DNA of 64,000 bases, taken from positions 7,727,445 to 7,791,444 of the forward strand of contig OZ024825.1 of assembly GCA_964016985.1 (NCBI GenBank), in the 5' to 3' direction. This DNA is from Anodontia alba (taxonomy: Eukaryota; Mollusca; Bivalvia; Lucinida; Lucinidae). The notes under the pieces were generated by a model. That model was not told the origin of the DNA. It worked only from the letters and a program-made list of their open reading frames with translations, and searched no databases. Both the position numbers and the translations under genes were made by a program. Positions within the stretch are counted from its first letter, which is position 1; every line of letters starts with the position of its first letter. Positions 1-10,734 of the stretch are shown here, one piece after another.

Positions 1-596
1 AATGCTAGCTGGGACTGATTCTCTAAACAGATAGCGAAGAACGAGACTAGGCTTTGCGGATTTTCAGTCTGATCGGAGTATTTGGTGATTATTATGTTCA
101 TCAGTACAAACACATCCCTGGTGAGCAGACAGTGAATATCTACACAAGACTGTGCGAATGCTTAGATTGAACTTGGACTGTTTTTGGCTTGTACTGAACA
201 GTAGAAATGGACTTAGGGAAGTAACTCGTCTTAACTACTATAATGACTATAATTGTATTTTCGCCCCTTCTGGCGGAGTCCTGAACGTTGTTTCGGAAAA
301 ATAAAATTTCGAAGTGCATATAATGTTTGATATAATGTGACTTTCTCTAATTCAAAGAAGGAATCAGCAGACAGCATAGCTCGCCTGGAATTGGGGTGAT
401 ACTGGAGTGTCAGGGTGCTCTTTAGGACCAGTTTGATCTGGGTCTGCACTGTTTGCTTAGGCCTATCTGTCCCAATACTTAGAATCATTGTGGTAAGAGG
501 AAATGTTGACATTTTAGCTATTGCTAGGATTTCTTGTGCTATGGTTTGGTCATTTGTTGTCATGAATTTGACATTTACAGGTATCAATTATAACAT

Positions 597-1195
597 TTCT
601 AAGCTCTATGAGCTCTTAAAAACTTTAATATAAAATTTCTAAGTTCTTAACTTTGACTTTGAGGCCATGAGCAATGGGCATTGAGTATTGCTGAACAAAA
701 CTTTGGACCTGTATCTATCATCATGTCAAATATGAACAAAGTCCATCGTATGGTTTGGAAAATATGAGCTTTTAAAACAACTTTAATATAAAACTTTTAA
801 GTCTGTGACCTTGACCTTGAGGTCATAGTCATGGACAGGGTATTGCTGAATAAACTTTTGAAACTGTATCTATCATCATGCCAAATATGAACAAAATCCA
901 TCTATTGTTTGGAAAATATGAGCTTTTAAAAATCTTTAACATTAAAAATTTCTAAGTCCATGTCCTTGACCTGACCTTGACCTTGAGGTGGGGGGCATGG
1001 GTATTGCTGAATAAATCTTTGGAACTATATCTATCAACATACCAAATATGAACCAAATCTATCAAATGGTCTGGAAAATATAAGCTCTTACAAAAAACTT
1101 TAACGTAAATTTGGACGCCGACACCAACGCCGATGCCGACGCCGACGCCGGGGGTAGTGCAATAGCTCTTCCCGGACTCGTCCAGGCGAACTAAA
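597..1195 (+). repeat. ~150-bp tandem array ending in a GACGCC tract
   Basis: About four diverged units carry the same landmarks: 'tgtatctatcatcat', 'ccaaatatgaac', a variant of 'tggaaaatatgagctttt' and 'tgaccttgaccttgagg'. The last unit runs into a degenerate GACGCC hexamer tract near 1117-1150, then 'agctcttcccggactcgtcc'. The block is absent from duplicated copy 2, so it entered after the duplication. No coding content. Confidence 0.7.
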
Positions 1196-1450
1196 AGTGT
1201 ATGAAGTTGGCTTAGAGTTTGAAGTATGGTTTGGTATACGGTTTATTCCGTAGTAGTAAAGTAACGAAGATCGATGTTCCCAAGCCAACTTCACACACTC
1301 ATAAACAAATGCTATGAAGATTCTGAAATATAAGTGAAAATTCACAGAAAGTGCCACAATCACGAAGCACAGAAATAAGTAACAAACAATGAGAAAACCA
1401 ACCTCGTCTTTATCTCCAGATACAGTCCCAGGCATAAATTCCCAAGCATA

Positions 1451-1590
1451 AGCCCATTTATGCCTAGCGCCCCATAAAAGGGACATTAGCAAACAGTGTA
1501 GACCCAGATCAGACGCCGCAGAACGCGGCGTCTGATCAGGGTCTATACAGCTTGCATTAAATACAGGAATTTCTATAAAACATGGTAACA
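1451..1590. repeat. Fold-back element, family C
   Basis: The ends contain 'cccatttatgcctagc' and 'cataaaagggacatt', followed by a hairpin whose arms read GATCAGACGCCGC / GCGGCGTCTGATC, flanked by GTGTAGACC and GGTCTATAC. The minus strand gives a DPDQTPRSAASDLG-like peptide that is only the hairpin read as protein. Confidence 0.7.
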
Positions 1591-1701
1591 ATAAAAACTA
1601 ACCAGACAATCTAGGAGAAACAGAAAGAGAGTATCAAAAAAAAAAAAAAAAAAATCCTCTCAGTCAAAATATCTGCCTTGGACCAGTCAGCAGTAAAAAC
1701 C

Positions 1702-1703
<2 letters not shown>

Positions 1704-1733
<30 letters not shown>
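1704..1733. repeat. (GT)n microsatellite
   Basis: Uninterrupted GT dinucleotides inside duplicated segment A. Copy 2 has only a short GT stretch at the equivalent place (about 15880). Confidence 0.95.
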
Positions 1734-1736
<3 letters not shown>

Positions 1737-2289
1737 GGGAGAGTGGGTTGGGAAGGGGGGCTGAAACAAATTGCGATATTTAGCTGCGATGGACTAACTT
1801 TGGGTGACTGGGTTACAATTCAAATGATAACAACCCAGTGCAACACATAAACGTTTGATTGGTGGGCTGGCGATGGGGGCTAAGTCAATATTTAATATTT
1901 AGTTGTGAATGACTAACTTTGGGTAACTGCGTTTATAATTCAGAAGATACAATCTTCTGTAATACAGAAACGTTTGATTGCCTCAAACTGATTTTGACAA
2001 AGACGTGTTGTTCTGGATGAACTCATCTGAAGGTCCCAGCAGCAAGTGATCACAATAATATAGTACAGGAAAGCATGTAGGCGACAACTTGTTGAAAACA
2101 TTACAGTCGGATTATGAGCAATAACGTTAGAAAACACAGCGTTGGACATGTGCGTCCTGCGAAGCAACCACTCCCTCTTTCCCAACGTGGTGAACACAAT
2201 GTCAGACAAGTCACACCCAACACAACATTAAAACATTAAAAAGAGCAGCCACTAGGCCCAGTATAGATCGAAGGACTTGGAACCACCGC

Positions 2290-2534
2290 CTTAACCCTTA
2301 AAGCGCCAAGAAAAACTGCATCTTAAAATGTCGTCTGTTTATGTCGTCTGCTGAATATTCTTGCAAATATTTCAAACCTATTTTTTGCATACCCGCAAAC
2401 AGTGTAGACCCAGATCAGACTGCTCCCAGGAGCAGTCTAATCTGGGTCCACACTGTTTGCAGAAATGACTTTTAAAATCACAAGCAGAAGACAAAGCAGA
2501 CGACAATTGTTGTGATTGGCGCTTTAAGAGTTAA
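2290..2534. mobile_element. Fold-back MITE, family E
   Basis: Terminal inverted repeats read TAACCCTTAAAGCGCCAA and, at the other end, TTGGCGCTTTAAGAGTTA. Subterminal GTCGTCTGC / GCAGACGAC motifs flank a central hairpin with GATCAGACTGCTCC arms. The TTAA-type end suggests piggyBac- or Kolobok-like mobilisation. A second copy lies at 38683-38876. Confidence 0.7.
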
Positions 2535-3058
2535 ACAGTCTGTAGTAAAATATATCGGAGATGATTGGGGGAAGGGGTAAAAGGCAAATCGATTTACTGG
2601 TGCCAAATCTATACCCTATTTTCAAAAGTTGTGTAAAAAAATGCAAAAAGCCGTTCGGCTCGAATTCATTCAGCAAAACGCCATAGAAATACTTGTAAAT
2701 CAAATTAAACCAGGACAGAACAGAAGGGCCCACCGGAACAACGGCACACGTACAGAAACAACCGCAAAATATGTTGGAACCGCCGTGTATTCTAAGGGAG
2801 AATATTCAATAAGCTAATCACAATAATTTTAGAAGAGTTACTTCCCTTGGTCTGATCACCGCTTTCTGATGATCATAATATTGACAAGTTGTGTAGGATT
2901 ACATGTATCTTGGCGTTTGAAGTTCACATGCTCCTTTTACTTTACAGGCTGTCAGATGCCTCATTTTATGATTGTATTGATACCATATATCAATTTATTA
3001 AACCTTTCTTGGATAGAAAATGTCTATTTTTGAGGAATATGGAGCCTTTAAGTAGAGT

Positions 3059-3265
3059 GAGAAAACGCACCTTCGAATATGTATGCCCAACAAAGACTGA
3101 AATCACCGTACACATTAGTGCAGTCTCACCTAAGTCTTCGTCGTGTTCTTGGCTATCCTAATTCGCCCACTGAGGGTCTGGTCAGACTGCAAGACTGCGC
3201 AGGCTGATCTGAACTTACATTGGATGCACATGTCCAAAGGTACATTTTCTGACGTTGCTTCTCAT
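3059..3265. repeat. Degraded family F fold-back
   Basis: The left end 'gagaaaacgcaccttcgaat' and the right end 'catgtccaaaggtacatttt' are inverted repeats. The interior carries eroded CAGACTGC/GCAGGCTGATCTG hairpin sequence. Confidence 0.55.
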
Positions 3266-3271
3266 CTGTTC

Positions 3272-3520
3272 CATTTCGAAAACACGCCTATTCAAATAAA
3301 TTGAAAATTTTACAACTAAAAAGGGAAAATTTTCACATAAAAAATCTGATATATTTCATATTTCTGCTCAAAACATAGATTGTAGGTACTCGCGGGTACC
3401 CACAACCTATATTTTTGAGTAGAAATAAGAGAAATAATGTATACCGCTGTTAACCACAGTTTTACCATATAAAAGTGGGGTTTAAGGGGGTCAGATTTCT
3501 ATTTGTATGTTTTCGTGATG
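3272..3520 (+). mobile_element. Family A MITE, copy A1
   Basis: The ends CATTTCGAAAACACGCC and TTTTCGTGATG match the family. The central palindrome is shortened to GGTACTCGCGGGTACC, and the GCCTCGGCGAGGC core present in most other copies is deleted. Confidence 0.85.
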
Positions 3521-3968
3521 ATTTTGTAATGTTAACACATCAGTGCGCAGAGTGCAAAATGGACTAAGCAAGCAGTGTAGACCCTGATAAGATCCAAACA
3601 AAAATGGCGACTGATTGGGGTTTGTTAGTATTTGAACGCGAGCTACAGGTTTGTTTTATTCGGGTTTTGATTTGCTTTACGTTGCTTTCAATAATCGCGA
3701 TGGCGAGTGTATGTGGTAGGGAGCTCAATGCTCAATTCAGTGCTGCCTCACTGATTTATCATGCCCCAGAGCCAAGTTAGGAATAGGGCTAAAAAAAAGT
3801 AGGGTAACATGACGTTGACTTGGGTACGGACAAGCCATGACCCTGCACCCCATTCATATATTTTGCCGAATTAATGACAAATGATTCTGAAGTGAAATAC
3901 TTTTTTTTTTTCTTTTTGTCAAAAGCTGCTGATTAAGGATCCCCGGGATTTATTTCAAACACACGTCT
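3521..3968. other. Intergenic, nothing recognised
   Basis: Stops occur in all frames. The only landmarks are a half hairpin 'gcagtgtagaccctgat' near 3573 and a poly(T) tract at 3900-3915. Confidence 0.5.
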
Positions 3969-4019
3969 CATTATTACGAAGGAGCATTAGGGCCACATAC
4001 ACTTTTATTTCTGTTGATA

Positions 4020-4262
4020 GTTATCTCGAAATTTCGATTTACTATCTCGAAATTTCGACATAATAAGTCGAAATTTCGACTTAATAACGCGAAATTTCGA
4101 CTTAATAACTCGAACTGTCGACTTAATATCTTGAAATTTCGACTTATTAACTCGAAATTTCGACATAAGATCTCGAAATTTCGACTTAGTAACTCGAAAT
4201 TTCGACTTATTATCGACTTATTATTTCGACTTATTATCTCGAAATTTCAACATGATATTTCA
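4020..4262 (+). repeat. Left subterminal array of TCGAAATTTCGA units
   Basis: Roughly eleven ~20-bp units each contain the palindrome TCGAAATTTCGA. They form the left arm of the fold-back transposon and pair with the right array. Confidence 0.9.
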
Positions 4263-4289
4263 AGTTGATTCTTCGTTTGCAATTCCACT

Positions 4290-4323
4290 CCTGGAAATCT
4301 CGTAAGGGGTAGCCGCTGGTTAT
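4290..4323 (+). repeat. Inner inverted repeat, left arm
   Basis: 34 bp reading 'cctggaaatctcgtaagg' and continuing to 'gccgctggttat'. It is the reverse complement of 5713-5746 with two mismatches. It may mark the true ends of an older element now flanked by the satellite arms. Confidence 0.85.
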
Positions 4324-4576
4324 GCAAAATGAACGTATTTGGACTACTTATTTAACATATCAAATAAGACGCACTGCAACCTACGTCTACTTTGAAATAC
4401 ACAAGATGTTAAATTTACTTAGAATTTGTTCCGGGGACCCCATTGTTGTACTTTTATTTGAAGAAAAGGCAATAAGATATGTTTATACTATACTAGACAG
4501 TCCCCGTACATGTTATTACAACTGCGCAACTCCAAGCGCAACTGCATGGCGCTGCTGCATTAAAACCTAAAAGCAC

Positions 4577-5190
4577 TTCCAGAGAACACAAAATTGAGTT
4601 TCTCAGACATACGGTTTTAGAGTTCCAGGCCTTGCAGGCTAAGGTGCCTGAGCGTCCGTCTGTCCGGCCATCTGGCCGTCTGGAGTAATCTCCCTTACTT
4701 ATACTCTGGATGCACGCCTTTTTTTTTCATTATTTTCGCATTCTTTGTTGAAAATCACTTACTGGGGAACACAAAATTGAGTTTCTTAGTCTAGTGGTTT
4801 AAGAGTTATAGGCCTTGCAGGCAAAGGGCCTTATATTTCTCCTTATGCTTGGATTCTTTGTTGAAAATCACTTACTAGCGAACACAAAACTGGGTTTCTT
4901 AGTTTTATGGTTTAAGAGTTACAGGCCTTGCAGGCAAAGGACCTTATATTGCTCCTTATTTTTGCATTCTTAGTTGAAAATCACTTACTAGGTTTCTTAG
5001 TCTTATGGTTTAAGAGTTACAGGCCTTGCAAGCAAAAGGGCTTTATATTTCTCCTTATTTTTTATTCTTTGTTGAAAATCACTTACTAGAGAACACATAA
5101 TTGAGTTTCTTAGTCTCATGGTTTAAGAGTTACTGACCTTGCAGGCAAAGGACTTTACATTTCTCATTATTTTTGGATTCTTCGTTAACT
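4577..5190 (+). repeat. Tandem ~110-bp repeats inside the fold-back transposon
   Basis: About five units share 'gaacacaaaattgagtttct', 'agagttacaggccttgcag' and 'gttgaaaatcactta'. They are non-coding. Confidence 0.8.
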
Positions 5191-5712
5191 AGAAATGTGT
5201 CCAAAATCCACATATGCTCCCGCATTGACGTAGGCTAATATCGCAAGGTCTGCACAGTTTTATAGACCCCAAAGCGGGGACATCCGTGTACTGTGAACAC
5301 TTTTCTATTTTTTTTTTTATTTTATTTTATTTTATTTTATTTTATTTTTTTTTATTTTATTTTATTTTTTTTTTTTGTATATTTTACAGGCTTTCAAATG
5401 GATCTCTAGTCATTGGTCATTGCATGCAAATATTCAATCTTGTTTCAATATGGATGGAAATTAAACTGGGTATCTTGTCTATACAAACCTTTGTAAGACA
5501 ACATGAACATGCAGTTTCACGTTTTCAAATCTGGTGAGCTTTGAAGCCCCTGGGCCTTCTGATGCCCAGGCCACCAGCGCGTACAGCGCTTTGATTCAAA
5601 ATATGTCTATGAAATTTACTAAAAATCAAGGAATCAGGAGAATGTATCCGTTTGTTGACATTTGGATGTCTCGTAAGTCATGGCCAGAAGCTCGCATAAA
5701 GATTTTGAGTGT

Positions 5713-5746
5713 ATAACCAGCGGCTACTCCTTACGAGATTACCAGG
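5713..5746 (-). repeat. Inner inverted repeat, right arm
   Basis: Partner of 4290-4323. The 1.4-kb core between the two arms carries the tandem units and a TTTTA-rich tract (5310-5380). Confidence 0.85.
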
Positions 5747-5763
5747 TGTGAATTCTCTTCAAG

Positions 5764-6095
5764 AGATCTTATGTCGAAATTTCAAGATAATAAGTCGAAA
5801 TTTCAAGATATTAAGTCGAAATTTCAAGCTATTAAGTCGAAATTTCGAATTACCAAGTTGAAATTTCGAGATATTAAGTCGAAATTTCGACTTATTATGT
5901 CGAAATTTCGAGTTATTAAGTCGAAATTTCGAGATCTTATGTCGAAATTTCGAGATAATATGTCGAAATTTCAAGATATTAAGTCGAAATTTCGAGTTAT
6001 TAAGTCGAAATTTCGAGTTATTAAGTCGAAATTTCGACTTATTATGTCGAAATTTCGAGATAGTAAGTCGAAATTTCGAGATACTTATCAACAGA
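5764..6095 (-). repeat. Right subterminal array of TCGAAATTTCGA units
   Basis: About fifteen units, inverted relative to the left array and more homogeneous than it. A few units read TCGAAATTTCAA. Confidence 0.9.
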
Positions 6096-6499
6096 AATAA
6101 AAGTATATGTGGCCCTAATGCTCTTTCGTACATTATCCTGCACGTATACAATGTAAATCGAAAGTAGCTGGTATCGGAAAAACCACTTGAGTTTCATTTC
6201 GGAAGCCATTTTGCAAGAGTGAAGATTTTGATTTCTCTCTCGCTCTTCCTAAGTTTATGGATTACTGAATATTGTAAGTTAGTGATTTAAATTAACCCTT
6301 CAAGCACCAAACAAACTTTGTAACAGCGACATTTTTTTTCTTGTTTTTAGAAGAGACTCAGAATATATCAGTTTGTATAACTTGTATCACTTTCAACGAG
6401 TCCAAATATTTTTGTATCAACAAACAGTCTGATGATGCTTTTGATTGCCTTTAGGAATGTCATTAATATATATATATATTAAGGCCAAGGGCCAAGAAC

Positions 6500-6700
6500 A
6501 CTCCCCTGTGGATACCACTTGAGGCATGGGAGGGGTGGGGGCGGTGGAGGGGCGGGGGTGGGGGGGGGGGGGTGGTAACCGGGATAATTGTTGTACGGGT
6601 GTGCGAGCCAGTATTTCGAAACCTATAGCGGGCCCCCGTGGCCTAGTGAATAAGAGAGAAGAGAGCTGACTCTTAATCCATGGAGAGAACGTCGGCATTT
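6500..6700. repeat. Family N fragment with a tRNA-like stretch
   Basis: A G-rich tract (6530-6572) is followed by 'tgtgcgagccagtatttcga', the conserved end of family N. Next comes 'ccccgtggcctagtgaataa' and 'ctgactcttaatcca', which resemble the A-box half of a tRNA-derived SINE. No B box is visible. Confidence 0.5.
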
Positions 6701-6901
6701 AGTATATTAATCAATGCATAGATTGCAAGTATAAAACAACAACAACAACACAACCCGCTTAACGATTTTGAAACCGAAACGAACGAAGATGTTACGATAT
6801 TTTGAGCAGATATTTAGTAGCTATAACTCACAACATGAGAAAATGTACCTTCTGACGTTCACCGAGGAACACTCGGATCTGCTTGTGCATTCACACAGTC
6901 T

Positions 6902-7170
6902 AATCCTATTTAAATATGTATTGAATATTTCACCACCAAAAACCGAAACTTTTCAGATAAAAATTCTGATGTATTTCATATTTCTGCTCAAAACATAGTT
7001 TGTGGGTACTCTTTTTAACCGCCTCGCTGAGGCGGTTCTAACGAATACCCACAGTCTATGTTTTTGAGAAGAAATAAGAAAAATAAAGTTTACACCATGT
7101 AAACAACAGTTTTACTACATAAAACAGGGGTTTAAGGGGGTCAGAATTATATAGGTGTTTTTTCGTGATG
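6902..7170 (+). mobile_element. Family A MITE, copy A2
   Basis: The left end is eroded. The central hairpin (CCGCCTCGCTGAGGCGGTT), the GGGGTTTAAGGGGGTCA arm and the TTTTCGTGATG end are intact. Confidence 0.8.
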
Positions 7171-7177
7171 CAGAGTC

Positions 7178-7345
7178 TTCGTTTCAGCATGAAGAAACCT
7201 CACACTCTTCGCTATCCAAGATGCGTCCAATGAAGATTCTGATCCCACTGTGCATATGCGCAGGATGATCTGATTCTTAGCTGGGGGAACTGTCCAAAGA
7301 TACGTTTCTTGTCCGTTGCAACTCATGTAGTATTTCAGTTGTCTC
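7178..7345. repeat. Family F fold-back, degraded
   Basis: Contains 'gaagaaacctcacactcttc', 'gaagattctgatccc' and 'ctgtccaaagatacgtttct'. These are eroded versions of the ACGTACCTTCGGACATGTGC arms. Confidence 0.5.
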
Positions 7346-7608
7346 AAACTCACTGTCGTTCACCTGACATAGAGGACGCCTTTCTAGACTTTCGTCATGT
7401 AACTAGTTTTTAAATTGCTAGTTAAATGTAGGGTGTCGTTTTATAAATTTAAAAACAAAAACTTATATAATGTCAACTAATTTGATGTAATTGAAACAAA
7501 ACGAAACAAAAAACTTTACCATTTCATCCCAGAGTTTCTGAAGTAGATTCTTCTGTCTTTGAATCTTGTCACGGACATTGTTTTGAATGGGAATCTCAGT
7601 CAAAAATC

Positions 7609-7864
7609 CATCACGAAAACACGCCTATATAATTTTGACCCCCTTAAACCCCACTTTTATATATATTATATTATTTTTCTTATTTCTGCTCAAAACATAG
7701 ATTGTGGGTACTCGTTAGAACCGCCTCGGCGAGGCGGTTCTAACGAGTACCCACAATCTATGTTTTGAGCAGAAATATGAAGAATATCAGAATTTTTTAT
7801 CTGGAAATTTTCATTTTTTGGTGGTAAAATTTTCAGTATATTTGAATAGGCATGTTTTGGTAAT
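7609..7864 (-). mobile_element. Family A MITE, copy A3
   Basis: Inverted orientation, starting CATCACGAAAACACGCC and ending ATGTTTTGGTAAT. It sits inside a block whose duplicate at 17572-17765 lacks the element. That block therefore gives an empty site for this insertion. Confidence 0.9.
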
Positions 7865-8067
7865 CAAAACAGAATGGCTAACAGTGTAGATCCTGATGAG
7901 ACGGTTCATCAGGAGCTGCACTATTTTTGCAAAAATAAAAAAAATGTATATATTGAACTGCAGGGCTAAAAGGTTTAATGTAGATTGTCATTTTTTAGAT
8001 AAAACCTGATATAGTTTCAAAGCATTTGAATCAAAGACAATATTTTCAGTATTTTCCGTACTTAAAT

Positions 8068-8154
8068 ATTCGCCGACTGTTGTTCAAGAAACGGAGCTAA
8101 TACTAACGGAGCTAATAGTATTATCTCCGTTTTGTTGAACACCAGTCGGCGAAT
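8068..8154. repeat. Inverted repeat, ATTCGCCGACTG arms
   Basis: The arms ATTCGCCGACTGTTGTTCAA and 'ttgttgaacaccagtcggcg' pair. The loop contains two direct 'aacggagctaata' motifs. It is not one of the lettered families. Confidence 0.75.
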
Positions 8155-8199
8155 TTCTTGTATTATTATTAAGTTATATAAAACAAACTCCTGTATTTA

Positions 8200-8255
8200 A
8201 TGTCAACACTGTAGACCTTGATGAGACGCCGCTTTCTGAGGTCTACAATGTTTGC
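8200..8255. repeat. Short GATGAGACG hairpin
   Basis: 'aacactgtagaccttgatga' pairs imperfectly with 'gaggtctacaatgtttgc'. This is a C/F-type hairpin remnant, like the one at 7877-7927. Confidence 0.5.
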
Positions 8256-8330
8256 TAATGTCCTATTTATGGGACGCTAAATGGGATATTTAAAATTTAC
8301 ATTTGTATGTTTCGTCTTTTAGAATGTACA

Positions 8331-8610
8331 CATTACGAAAACACGCCTATTCAAATATACCGAAAATTTCACCACCAAAAATAAAATAAAAATCAGATAA
8401 AAAAGTCTGATATTTTTCATATTTCTGCTCAAAACATACATTGTGGGTACTCGTTAGAACCGCCTCGACGAGGCGATTCTAACGAGTACCCACAATTTAT
8501 GTTTTTGAGCAGAAATAAGAAAAATAATGTGTACCCTTGTAAACCCCAGTTTTACTATATAAAAGTGGGGTTTAATGGGGTCAAAATTATATAGGTGTGT
8601 TTTCGTGATG
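8331..8610 (+). mobile_element. Family A MITE, copy A4, abutting the B-box pseudogene start
   Basis: Full-length copy from CATTACGAAAACACGCC to TTTTCGTGATG. Its right end is 7 bp before the ATG at 8618. An acceptor-like 'tttcgtcttttag' ends at 8322, immediately before the element. In the paralogue the acceptor lies only 14 bp before the ATG, so A4 appears to have landed inside the 5' UTR part of the coding exon. Confidence 0.9.
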
Positions 8611-8617
8611 ACGTGAT

Positions 8618-10353
8618 ATGGCTTCCATAGATGGGTCAAGATCTTACCATGGAGCGTCGGATGAAACTTTTGACTTCATTTGTGACCCATGTAAATCAGA
8701 TGACATTAAAAAAGAAGGCAAACATTTCTGCCAGGAGTGCAAAGAATATTTGTGCGATTCCTGTAGAGATGTACATCGGAAGCTTAAAATAACGAAAACT
8801 CACGAGCTAATTTCAGGAAGTAGACTGCGAGAAATCCATACTTTACAACAATCGTCTAGTTGTAACATCTATTGTAGCTGTAACCAAGAGCAACAGGTTG
8901 AAGTGTACTGTGAAGACCATAAAGACGTCCTCTGTAATTCCTGCAAGAAGATTAAACATTGGAAATGCAAGTGCACTTCCCTCAGTGAGAAATGCAACGA
9001 TTACACAAGAGAAAACTTAAGTGTTGTTGAACAGAAGATGACTTTGCTAAAGAACAAAATAGAACAGCTACGACAAGGAAGGACTGCAGATCTTCGAAAT
9101 CTTGAAAACATGACAGATGCATTCAGGAATGAAATGAAAACGTTTAGAAAGGAAATAGACGCGCTCTTAGACGGGTTAGAAGAAAATACATTAAAAGACC
9201 TGGAAATATTTGAAAGCGAACAGAAACAGTGTATAGAGCAACATGATTCCACACTGACAACGGCATTACAGATGCTTATGAAAGAATATAAGCTGGTTGA
9301 AGATGCTAAAAGTGATGGTAGAAAAAGCACAATGTTTGCTTCAGACATAAAGGTCACTAAATGTCTACACGACTACGAACCTGTGCTAAACGACGTAGAG
9401 GAGAAGGCTAAAGCCCCAGTAATTTTATTTGAACGAAACGGGAAATTAGTTGATTTACTGGAGGAAATAAAGTCAGTTGGTAGACTTCAGAAGACGAACC
9501 TATCTAAGTATCATGTACGATTAATTTATTGGAGAAGAAGCTTAAGTTTCTAGAAATGGTTGACGTCAGACTTACTGATGAGAAAGGTACTTCATGCACA
9601 ACTGGATGTGCATTTATGAACGGTGGACAGCTTTTAGCATGCGATTGTGAAAACAACAAAATAAAATTGCTAGACAAATTATGGAAAATAAAAGAAAATT
9701 TAATAGTCGACCGGCCATATGATGTGTCAGTAATCGACGACAATAGTGCTATTATAACCTGCCCTTACGCAAAGAAGCTTCAGTTTATAAAAGTGTTTCC
9801 TCAACTGATGGCTGGCCGCGCTATTACATTGGATAAAAAATGTTTGGGTGTAGATGTAATCGATGGTGAAATATATATAACTTGTCATGGTGGACAGACG
9901 GGGGAAGTTCGGGTCTTAGACATGAATGGTAACATTAAGAGAAGAATCGGTGATATTTCACAAGGAATGCTCATTAGGCCGTATCACGTCGCTGTCAGTC
10001 AGTCTGGTGAAAGGGTTTATGTTTCCGATGTTCCTGGAGCTACAGTAACGTGTTTTACTGCAGAAGGCGATCGTCTCTATAAGTACAAAGATGATTCTTT
10101 AACTAAACCAAGAGGAATGTACATAGATGCGACAAGTCATGTCCTCGTTTGTGACAATGCTAGCAATAATCTCCAAATAATAAGCCCAGATGGTCACAAG
10201 CTTACACATGGTATTGTAGTACCATTCAGTAGCTATCTTCCCAGTTCAACGAGTATTGCAGTAAGGGACCTCGATGGCACGCTTGTTATTGGTACTATCG
10301 CATCAGATTATATTTTTCGTGTTCAAACTAACATAACGATATTAAAGAAGTGA
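8618..10353 (+). pseudogene. B-box/coiled-coil/NHL-type (TRIM-like) gene, frameshifted
   Basis: Paralogue of the intact gene at 23566-25284. Part 1 (8618 to a stop at 9553) carries MASIDGSR, a B-box-like zinc finger with C22 and C25 and a 'CQECKEYLCDSC' centre. A second B-box follows ('YCEDHKDVLCNSCKKIKHW'), then a coiled coil to about residue 290. Part 2 continues in another frame to 10353 and matches the paralogue's C-terminal beta-propeller ('YDVSVIDDNSAI', 'GEVRVLDMNG'). Lining up the two genes shows a net loss of one base around 9500-9515 here. No other break is seen, so the death is recent or this is a sequence error. There is no RING domain. A family A element sits 7 bp upstream of the ATG. 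As it stands, translation would give a truncated protein without the propeller. Family knowledge: RING-less B-box proteins are expanded in bivalves and often linked to innate responses. A role for this copy is not shown. Confidence 0.85.
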
Positions 10354-10734
10354 TTTTCTGCAGTATTTTCCAAGAAGTATCACAACATAGGACAATATAT
10401 TAGTTCATTACAGCTAAAAAAGTCATGTCGTCTCAAACTTGTCATCGAGTATGTCCTACCAGTCAGCGCTGATCTTGTTATGCAATGTCGCATATGCGCG
10501 GAGTCCTGTCTGATCTTTATGGTCCGAGCCATGAGAAAATGGTCTACAGTGAGTATAAGAACAGCGAAGACCCAGATCAGAGTGTAGATCCGTGCAGACG
10601 GAAAGTGTCCTTTGCTTATTATCAGTATAACATTCAATATCAAATGATTCTATGTGCAGATACATGTAGCGACTGCGCGAATGCATAGGATAACCTGGTC
10701 TTTAGTATCCCCATATGATTCAAGGTCACATTTT

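Larger units (their letters stand above)
35..2900. repeat. Duplicated segment A, copy 1
   Basis: The sequence from 'cgaagaacgagactaggctt' onward matches 15147-16960 in the same order and orientation, in blocks separated by copy-specific insertions. Shared landmarks include 'gaagattctgaaatat', 'cagtcggattatgag' and 'ggcaaatcgattt'. Copy 1 is longer because it contains a tandem array (597-1195), a C hairpin (1451-1590) and an E element (2290-2534) that copy 2 lacks. Both copies have stops in every frame over the shared blocks, so I see no gene here. Confidence 0.8.
3975..6130. mobile_element. Fold-back transposon with satellite-like terminal repeats
   Basis: The outermost ends are inverted repeats: TACGAAGGAGCATTAGGG at the left and CCCTAATGCTCTTTCGTA at the right. 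They are flanked by an exact 6-bp direct repeat CATTAT at 3969-3974 and 6131-6136, read as a target-site duplication. Inside each end is an array of ~20-bp units (TCGAAATTTCGA plus a short spacer) at 4020-4262 and 5764-6095. A second, inner inverted repeat of 34 bp with two mismatches lies at 4290-4323 and 5713-5746 (core GTAGCCGCTGGTTAT). Between them are about five tandem units of ~110 bp (4577-5190) with 'gcaggcaaaggnctttat'. The architecture resembles Foldback-type elements. No transposase was seen, so it is probably non-autonomous. The KFRLNNS-type frames in the arrays are repeat translations. Confidence 0.8.

Noticed and set aside
1100..1591. 163-codon minus-strand frame
   Set aside because: It crosses a GACGCC tract and a C hairpin, which give DPDQTPRSAASDLG-like peptide seen wherever these hairpins occur. 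The duplicate segment does not preserve the frame.
4020..6095. CRISPR-like arrays of ~20-bp units
   Set aside because: Units are contiguous satellite repeats without unique spacers, the arms are inverted to each other, and the context is eukaryotic. They are transposon ends.
6625..6690. tRNA gene
   Set aside because: Only an A-box-like half is visible, with no B box or cloverleaf.
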